A stretch of DNA of 11,900 nucleotides from contig CAYHGV010000092.1 in assembly GCA_964356135.1 (NCBI GenBank), forward strand, positions 1 to 11,900, given 5' to 3'. Both the position numbers and the translations under genes were made by a program. The notes beneath the pieces were generated by a model. The model made no database searches and had not been told where the DNA came from. It saw nothing but the letters and a program-made list of their open reading frames with translations. Positions 6,055-11,900 of this stretch are shown one piece after another (positions within the stretch are counted from its first letter, which is position 1; each line of letters begins with the position of its first letter). The stretch is from CAYHGV01 sp964356135. Lineage in GTDB: Bacteria > Hydrothermota > Tepidihabitantia > CAYHGV01.

Positions 6055-6146
6055 TTATTATTTGTATTACAACAATAATTATTCAGTGAATTCCGTGACC
6101 CCAGTGGTTAAAAACAACTTTTCCAGAGACCGCGACACATCCGCTC

Positions 6147-6175
6147 TTGACAAAATGGTATAATGTCATTAAATT
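6147..6175 (+). promoter_or_regulatory. Putative promoter of the 6185-11900+ secreted-protein operon
   Basis: TTGACA at 6147-6152, a 17-base spacer, and TAAATT at 6170-6175. A perfect TATAAT also sits at 6159-6164, but with only a poor hexamer at the right distance upstream. With the first pairing, transcription starts at about the ATG (6185); with the second, about 14 bases before it. Either way there is little or no leader, which agrees with the absence of a Shine-Dalgarno sequence before 6185. Confidence 0.45.
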
Positions 6176-6184
6176 CATAACGGT

Positions 6185-7594
6185 ATGGGGCTTCGATTTT
6201 TTTTGAGTGGATTGGTCCTATGGTTTGGCTTGGCATACGGTGTGCAAGGCTGGCCGATGTTCCAGCACGATGCCAAGCATACCGGGCGCAGTCCCAATAT
6301 CGGTCCTTCAGCTTCGGATGTACTCTGGACCTATAATACCGGCAATATCATTAGCACCTCGCCCAGCGTCGGAGAAGATAAAACCGTCTACTTAGGAACG
6401 TTAGGCGGCATTCTCTACGCGGTCGACTCAACCGGCAAAAAAATCTGGGAGTTTCCAACTGCCAATAATCAATTTATTCTTTCCGCTCCGGTGGTCGATG
6501 GCGACCGTGTTTATTTTGGTTCCCATGATAAATTCTTTTATTCCCTTGACGCCCACACCGGCAGCCAGAAATGGAAAAATAATGTCGGTGATGTCGTGAG
6601 TGGTGCGTCCACCTTGCGGGGTGGAGTTTTATACTTTCCCGCGGGCAAGAACCTGGTGGCGTTAACAACGAGCGGAGCTCAGCAGTATAAGTTCCCGGTG
6701 AGCGGAGAAACCGGCAGCTCGAACTCTTCTCCGGCGATCGGCGATGATGGCACCGCCTTTTTCCAGAATCACTACGGCAGCGAACTGGGAGTCATCGCGG
6801 TTGGGATTACCGGAAACCGAAAATGGATATTTCCAACAACGAAAGGTGGTGAGTCTGCGCCTGCGGTCGACAGGACCGGCACGGTTTACGTCGGGAATAA
6901 CGATGGAAATTTCCTGGCGTTGAATCCGAGTACGGGGGATACGCTCTGGTCGCTTACTATCGGATACAATATCCGATCATCGCCCGCCATCGGCAGCAAT
7001 GATACCATGTGCATCGGCTCGGACGATTACAAGCTGTATGCGATTGCGCCTGACGGGTCAATCGGCTGGACCTCGGCTCCGACCGGCGATAAAATCTTCG
7101 CTGCGCCGGTGATTGATGGTGCCGGGAATATCTATATCGGTTCGAAGGATTCTACTTTTTATTCGTTCCAGCAGGACGGGGTGCTGCGCTGGTATAAAAA
7201 GCTCGATGGCCCAATCGAGCAAGCGGCAGCGATTGGTCCGGATGGCACAATCTATGTAGGCACAAAAACCGGAACGCTGTATGCGTTTAATAAGAAAACC
7301 AGTATTGCAGAACCGACGCAACTGGAAATTTCCCTGCCATTAACGTTAACGATTGCACCCAACCCGGTTTCAGCCCGGGCGCGGATCGAATATCGGCTGC
7401 CGAAAAAAGGAGAGGTCAAGGTAGAGATTTACGATGCAACCGGCGGATTGGTTACAACCCTTTTTCAGGGTGTACAAAATCCAGGCATCCATAGCGTAAC
7501 CTGGAACGCTACGCCGACCCTGACCGGAGTCTATTTCTGCCGGCTTACGACCCGATGTGGGACCGCCATTAAAAAAATAGTATTTGTCCAGTAG
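6185..7594 (+). CDS. Secreted PQQ-repeat (BamB-like) beta-propeller with T9SS type A-like sorting domain
   Basis: A 469-residue exported protein. The signal peptide is MGLRFFLSGLVLWFGLAYGVQG, and WPMFQHDAKHTGRSP at 23-37 is the typical start of a PQQ-like quinoprotein propeller. I count eight blades ending in 'G.lYal....G...W.f': about 68-90, 109-131, 149-170, 191-216, 234-257, 275-297, 316-339 and 356-372, enough for a closed eight-bladed ring. Nothing in the blades shows whether PQQ is bound; many such proteins are non-catalytic scaffolds. Residues about 386-469 form the FlgD-Ig-type sorting domain (IAPNPVSARARIEY, VKVEIYDATGGLV, GVYFCRL, KKIVFVQ). It is the first gene of a tight operon: the next ATG is 3 nt after its TAG. 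There is no Shine-Dalgarno sequence, consistent with a leaderless message from the boxes at 6147-6175. Confidence 0.88.
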   Translation: MGLRFFLSGLVLWFGLAYGVQGWPMFQHDAKHTGRSPNIGPSASDVLWTYNTGNIISTSPSVGEDKTVYLGTLGGILYAVDSTGKKIWEFPTANNQFILSAPVVDGDRVYFGSHDKFFYSLDAHTGSQKWKNNVGDVVSGASTLRGGVLYFPAGKNLVALTTSGAQQYKFPVSGETGSSNSSPAIGDDGTAFFQNHYGSELGVIAVGITGNRKWIFPTTKGGESAPAVDRTGTVYVGNNDGNFLALNPSTGDTLWSLTIGYNIRSSPAIGSNDTMCIGSDDYKLYAIAPDGSIGWTSAPTGDKIFAAPVIDGAGNIYIGSKDSTFYSFQQDGVLRWYKKLDGPIEQAAAIGPDGTIYVGTKTGTLYAFNKKTSIAEPTQLEISLPLTLTIAPNPVSARARIEYRLPKKGEVKVEIYDATGGLVTTLFQGVQNPGIHSVTWNATPTLTGVYFCRLTTRCGTAIKKIVFVQ

Positions 7595-7597
7595 TAT

Positions 7598-8956
7598 ATG
7601 AAAACCGTTTTTGTCTTCGTTTTCGCGGTGGTCACGACCGCAGTTTTTTCCGCAAACTTGCGGGTTCTCAAAACCGACGGTGAAGACCTGTATCCAACGA
7701 TGTTTCGAATCAGTTCGGGCAGTATGTTCGTGATCTGGGAGTCGGTGAAATATCCCCCGGACTATGATGTCATCTATGCCAAGTATATGAATGGCAAATG
7801 GATTGAACATCAACGGGGTAACTGGCCCTACGGTTCGCCCTACGTCAACCATTACCACCCTGCTCTGGCGATTCGTTCCGATGATGAACTCTGCGCGTTT
7901 GCCCAGGGTCCATTCCCGCCAACCGATACGATTGGCGATAATTTTTTCTGGGCGTCTTCGCCCGATACCGGTTTCAACTGGTCAATCACCTGGATCACCG
8001 ACAGCAAATGGTTCAAGGATTGTACGAATTTGACCGCAGCGGCTGAGGGTTCGGAGATGTTCACAATATTTCAAGACAATCAAGAGCCGGATAATCCCAA
8101 CATTCGGGGCTGGTATTTTTTAGACAGCGAAATTTCTCTGGTTGATTTTGCGGTTGAATCCTATCCTGAAACCAATCCATTTATAACTTCAAGCAGTTCA
8201 GGCTTTGCCGTCGCGTTTGAATCGAAACCCGGCAGCACGTGGGATATCTGGGGGTTTAAGCCGAGTGGGACCCTGCCCGGTTCGCCGATTGAGATCGCAG
8301 CCGACCCGGCGGCGGATGAAGTTCATCCCTATCTTGCGGCGAGTGGCGATTACTACTACTGTGCCTATCGGAAAGGGAATGATGTTTATCTCGCCTACTC
8401 GGCCGATGGCGGCTGGACCTATCAATCGGTGTCGGTAGCAACCTCCCCGCAAAAGGAGGACTGGCCGGCAGTTGCTTGTAATGGGGCGACGGTCGATGTC
8501 GCCTACTTCCACGAAAGCGGGAATATCATTCATCGGCGTTCGACCGACAATGGTGCGACCTGGTCAACGCCGGATACGGTTACGACCCAGCCGAGCGCAC
8601 AGGATAAACCGAGGATTACGATGCTTTATGACAATCCCTGCCACATCATCTGGGTCGATGGCAGGGACGGCAGCGCCAATCTCTACTATGGCCGGGCGAC
8701 GCTGGGCATCGGCGAAACCGAACCAGTGGCGATGCCGGAGATGAAAATTTCACCCAATCCATTTGCAACCAGGACGGTGATTGAATATTCGGCCGGAACA
8801 ATTGAAATATATAATGCTCTGGGCAGGCTGGTGATGAAATCGAACGAACCGGGACGGGTCGTCTTCGACGGTTCCGACCTTCCTGCCGGAATTTATTTTG
8901 TCAGTGTAAAAAATAAAACGGGATCTAAAACCGCTAAAGCAATTCTACTAAAATAG
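7598..8956 (+). CDS. Secreted Asp-box (sialidase/BNR-like) beta-propeller with shortened sorting domain
   Basis: A 452-residue exported protein. The signal peptide is MKTVFVFVFAVVTTAVFSA. Three Asp-boxes of the form S.D.G..W/Y are visible: SPDTGFNW 121-128, SADGGWTY 268-275 and STDNGATW 315-322, with intervening 'hP.la...d..ycay' and 'kPrI.mlydn..hiiWvDgRdG' strands typical of a six-bladed sialidase-like propeller. I do not see the set of catalytic Arg/Tyr/Glu motifs of true sialidases. FRIS at 36-39 only loosely recalls the FRIP motif, so a non-enzymatic or unassigned role is safer. Residues about 382-452 form the sorting domain (ISPNPF, GTIEIYNALGRLV, LPAGIYFVSV, KAILLK), about 70 residues, because the first hairpin is shorter than in its neighbours. 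The start is 3 nt after the previous stop with no Shine-Dalgarno sequence, so translation is probably coupled. Confidence 0.85.
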   Translation: MKTVFVFVFAVVTTAVFSANLRVLKTDGEDLYPTMFRISSGSMFVIWESVKYPPDYDVIYAKYMNGKWIEHQRGNWPYGSPYVNHYHPALAIRSDDELCAFAQGPFPPTDTIGDNFFWASSPDTGFNWSITWITDSKWFKDCTNLTAAAEGSEMFTIFQDNQEPDNPNIRGWYFLDSEISLVDFAVESYPETNPFITSSSSGFAVAFESKPGSTWDIWGFKPSGTLPGSPIEIAADPAADEVHPYLAASGDYYYCAYRKGNDVYLAYSADGGWTYQSVSVATSPQKEDWPAVACNGATVDVAYFHESGNIIHRRSTDNGATWSTPDTVTTQPSAQDKPRITMLYDNPCHIIWVDGRDGSANLYYGRATLGIGETEPVAMPEMKISPNPFATRTVIEYSAGTIEIYNALGRLVMKSNEPGRVVFDGSDLPAGIYFVSVKNKTGSKTAKAILLK

Positions 8957-8966
8957 GGGGACGATT

Positions 8967-11900
8967 ATGAAGTATTGGAAGGTTCTGCTCTTGGTCTGTA
9001 TGATTGCGCCTCTGGGTTTCGGCGATTCGCTCAATTTCTGGATTGAGACGACCCAGAATGATTTTTCTGATGGGAATTTCGAACACAATATCTATGCCAC
9101 CCATCGTTCATTTCGAGATTCTTTGCCGGGCAATATTGAGTTTGTCGCCCGGTGGGATTATAACCAGGATGGCTTTGGCGATGTGACGGTATCAACCGTC
9201 GGGCAAGAGTACGGCGGCGGCAATCCGAGCCGTGACCCTTCATTCGTTTATCTGGGTGGCGCAGGCGGGTTCGACGCGGAGAAGAAACTTGAATATCGAA
9301 TCGGTTCGATCGGCGCGATGGGCGGAACCGATTTGAACCTCGACGGTTTTACCGAACTCCTCTGCGAGATTCTCTACTTCTATTCATCCGACCCGAATGT
9401 CACTCCCGGCGGTTTCGCCATTTTCCCGGGAACGGACAGCGGTCCAGACCCGTCGCGGGTTTCGACCTTCGGTACTGCCGGCACCCATGCCGAAGCTTTT
9501 TATGTTGCAGACCTGAATAAAGACGGTTACCTGGATATTATCATCGCGTCATACCAATCCGGTTCAGATTTTACCGTTCTCTGGGGCACACCCACCGGCT
9601 ATTCTGATACTTTGAAGACCTCCGTCCTCCTGCCGGAAGGTGGAATACCCCGCCACAATTTTGAGGTTGCCGATATGGACCGCGACGGTTATTATGATAT
9701 CGTCGTTACTTGTTTTCATGGTTGGGGCAACCCCACCCACCGGCCGGCCTGGGGGGTATTCTGGGGCGACTCAACCGGATATTCAAGCGCCCGATACACG
9801 AAACTCCAGTCGTTCGGTGTCCAAGCCCATGGTCTCAGTATCGCCGATTTCAACAATGACGGCTGGCTCGACGTTGTCGGTACCACCTACCGGAGCGGCA
9901 GCAATGACCCCGGTCCGGACAATTGTATGGTCTGGTACGGCAAGAAGAACCGGCAATTTTCAGAACCACTATTACTTAGTCCGGGCAACTGTTTTGGCGG
10001 GAGTATTGTTGCCGACCTGTATCCCCGGGGTAACCCGGATGGCTGGCCGGATATCGTCTTTCTCTCCGGCAACATAAATCCGACGCGGTATCCACTCTGG
10101 CTTTATTATAACGATGGCAAAGGTGGATTCTCGGATAGTTTGAGAGAGCCGTTAGAGGCGCTGAGCGCTCGGGATTGGTCGACGAGCGGTGGGTTCATTT
10201 CGGATCTGGAACCGAGGGATGGATATCTCGATATATTTATCAACGATTGGGCAACCCTGGGGCAGAACAGCGGGATTCTCTACGGCCCGGATTTTGGAAC
10301 AACCGCTGAGCTGCCTAATTTTGTTGACCACCACGGAACCTTCTGGGAGCTGGGAAACACCTACGACCGGACATGGTCGGAAGATTATATTTCATCGGTA
10401 TACGATGCGGATAGTGTCGTGAACTGGGATGGCGTCTTTGTTGTCGACAGTCTTCCACCCGGTTCCAATATAAAGATGGCGGTTCGAACCGGTAACACTC
10501 CGACGCCGGATACGACCTGGAGCGGTTGGTTTACTCTTCCGTACCTGCCGGGACCGGTTCCCGATTCTCTCAATTCCCGTTATATTCAATACAAGACAAC
10601 TTTCATCTACACTAATCCGGCGTATCTTCCGTTTCTCTACGAAGTGCGGATTACCTTTCCGCCGAGGATTCTGGTTGAGCCGGACCAGATGAAAACTGGA
10701 GCTTCGCCCGATACGGTCGAATTCGATCTGTGGGTTGCTAACTTAGGGACGTTGACCGATACCGTCAATATGACGGTGGAGGGAGGACTGCCGGCTTGGC
10801 CAAAGCCAGGATTCTATAGAACCGCATTGGATTCGCTGACCGACACCAATGGTGATGGTGTGCCCGATGTTCCGAAAGTTCCTCCGCTCGGCAGCGACAG
10901 CATTCCGTTTATCGTCAAGGTCTATGTTCCGGCTGGTGTGCCGGCAGGCGTGGCGGATACGATCGTCGTTTGGGGAACCTCCACTCTCAATTCGACGGTC
11001 AAGGATAGCGCCGTGCTAATTACTATCGTCCAGCCCGATGTTTTCATTAAGGTTGAGCCGGACCAACGGGATACAACCGACCCCGGAGTACCGGTCAACT
11101 ATGACCTCTGGGTAGTGAATGAAGGAAATTCCGAAGAGATAATTGACCTTGTGCCGACCAGGTTTAATTGGCCGGTTACACTTCTTGAAACCGACGGTGC
11201 GACGCCGCTTTCCGACCATAACAGCAACGGCATTCCGGATATACCTCAGGTTGGTGCGTATGGTCAGGATACCGTCAGTTTTATTGCCCAGGTCACCCCA
11301 CCGTTGACTGTTCCACTCGGTTCCCGGGACACGACTCTGATCTGGGGTTATTCTTCGATTGACACGATGCCTGCCCGTGGTCAGGGCAAGGACTCAGTGC
11401 AGCTCATAACGATTATTCCGATTGTCGTTACCTATGATACCACCATTGATACGACCGTCTCGCTGCAGATCAGTCCTTACGATTCCGGTTACATCTACCG
11501 TCCGGATACTGCCACAATTTATTCACTCTCGGTCGTCAATCAAAGTTTTATCGATTCGCTGATAACCAAGATTGAGCCGGGCGGAATCGTCGATACGATT
11601 TTCCACCGCCAGACGAACATCAGTTTACCGATCGTTAACCTTCCGTTGACATTTAACCCGGTTACGACCGGTCAGGGACCCTGGGTTGTTACGCTGCTCA
11701 ATGCTGTCGGGGGTCCGTTGAATGATAATGACGGTGACGGCACCGTTGACCTGCCTTCGGTCTGGCCCGGGACCGATTCATTTAAGATGTCAGTGGTAGC
11801 GCCGCCGGGATTAGGCTATATCGTCGGCGCACCCGATCTGTCGAAAATAGTTCAGGCGACGGTGTTGGCAACGACCAATTTCAAAGCCAGTCCTGGTCCG
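8967..11900 (+). CDS. Very large secreted FG-GAP/VCBS seven-bladed propeller protein with tandem Ig-like (NEW3-type) domains, 3' end outside window
   Basis: An open frame of 978 codons runs off the right edge. GGGGG overlapping the previous stop lies 6 nt before ATG 8967. The signal peptide is MKYWKVLLLVCMIAPLGFG. Seven FG-GAP/VCBS calcium-loop motifs (D.n.DG..D) begin at residues 64, 122, 182, 236, 294, 350 and 413, spacing 54-63: one integrin-like seven-bladed propeller. The sixth carries an insertion (DLYPRGNPDGWPDI) and the seventh is degenerate (DLEPRDGYLDI). Residues about 479-566 are a separate beta domain (VNWDGVF, AVRTGNTPTPDTTWSGW, RYIQYKTTF). Three related Ig-like domains then start at about 568 (ILVEPDQ), 694 (IKVEPDQ) and 833 (LQISPYD), each with its own Ca-loop-like motif (626-634, 750-758, 920-928). 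The role is extracellular, probably adhesion or matrix binding. A C-terminal sorting domain like those of its operon partners is expected beyond the window but not seen. Confidence 0.85.
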   Translation, partial: MKYWKVLLLVCMIAPLGFGDSLNFWIETTQNDFSDGNFEHNIYATHRSFRDSLPGNIEFVARWDYNQDGFGDVTVSTVGQEYGGGNPSRDPSFVYLGGAGGFDAEKKLEYRIGSIGAMGGTDLNLDGFTELLCEILYFYSSDPNVTPGGFAIFPGTDSGPDPSRVSTFGTAGTHAEAFYVADLNKDGYLDIIIASYQSGSDFTVLWGTPTGYSDTLKTSVLLPEGGIPRHNFEVADMDRDGYYDIVVTCFHGWGNPTHRPAWGVFWGDSTGYSSARYTKLQSFGVQAHGLSIADFNNDGWLDVVGTTYRSGSNDPGPDNCMVWYGKKNRQFSEPLLLSPGNCFGGSIVADLYPRGNPDGWPDIVFLSGNINPTRYPLWLYYNDGKGGFSDSLREPLEALSARDWSTSGGFISDLEPRDGYLDIFINDWATLGQNSGILYGPDFGTTAELPNFVDHHGTFWELGNTYDRTWSEDYISSVYDADSVVNWDGVFVVDSLPPGSNIKMAVRTGNTPTPDTTWSGWFTLPYLPGPVPDSLNSRYIQYKTTFIYTNPAYLPFLYEVRITFPPRILVEPDQMKTGASPDTVEFDLWVANLGTLTDTVNMTVEGGLPAWPKPGFYRTALDSLTDTNGDGVPDVPKVPPLGSDSIPFIVKVYVPAGVPAGVADTIVVWGTSTLNSTVKDSAVLITIVQPDVFIKVEPDQRDTTDPGVPVNYDLWVVNEGNSEEIIDLVPTRFNWPVTLLETDGATPLSDHNSNGIPDIPQVGAYGQDTVSFIAQVTPPLTVPLGSRDTTLIWGYSSIDTMPARGQGKDSVQLITIIPIVVTYDTTIDTTVSLQISPYDSGYIYRPDTATIYSLSVVNQSFIDSLITKIEPGGIVDTIFHRQTNISLPIVNLPLTFNPVTTGQGPWVVTLLNAVGGPLNDNDGDGTVDLPSVWPGTDSFKMSVVAPPGLGYIVGAPDLSKIVQATVLATTNFKASPGP

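Noticed and set aside
8205..8744. Overlapping frames on both strands inside the Asp-box propeller gene
   Set aside because: Arginine/proline-rich shadow translations of the real frame, with no independent signals.

Overview
The window looks like a bacterial chromosome segment (roughly balanced base composition, dense short-spaced genes) from an uncultured lineage of the FCB/WOR-3 (Stahlbacteria) kind. This placement is inference from gene content only. Several large secreted beta-propeller proteins carry a C-terminal 'xxPNPf ... GxYfvr ... K' Ig-like domain of the FlgD-Ig / type IX secretion (T9SS) type A kind, and the spacers are full of dispersed 'CACAAAGAACACGAAG'-style repeats that I recall from genomes of environmental uncultured bacteria. 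No rRNA, tRNA, CRISPR array, transposase or phage gene was seen.

Layout. Positions 3-236 (+) hold the end of a secreted repeat/propeller-like protein. A minus-strand block follows. It runs 4303->3803 (flavin reductase-like protein), 3798->2239 (bifunctional NAD(P)H-hydrate epimerase/dehydratase, 4 nt downstream of the previous gene) and, after a 390-bp repeat-rich spacer, 1848->418 (secreted Reg_prop-type beta-propeller). Positions 4304-4735 form a divergent intergenic region with a repeat island, a good -35 box and a possible 42-codon basic leader ORF. It leads into 4739-5956 (+), a secreted protein with two CARDB-like domains and a sorting domain. After a terminator-like hairpin, 6185-7594, 7598-8956 and 8967-beyond 11900 form a tight plus-strand operon. 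It encodes a PQQ-repeat propeller, an Asp-box (sialidase-like) propeller and a very large protein with a seven-bladed FG-GAP/VCBS propeller followed by tandem Ig-like domains.

Together the plus-strand genes are a cell-surface/extracellular protein cluster: four secreted proteins built on different repeat folds, three ending in the same kind of sorting domain (the fourth is cut by the window edge). The minus-strand pair is housekeeping: repair of damaged, hydrated NAD(P)H plus a flavin-binding oxidoreductase. The least ordinary content is between the genes. A 21-nt palindrome (TCCGCCA-N7-TGGCGGA) recurs four times in different spacers, two longer repeat families flank the NAD(P)HX repair gene and one runs into its stop codon, and two genes have promoter-like boxes placed so close to the ATG that their mRNAs would be leaderless.
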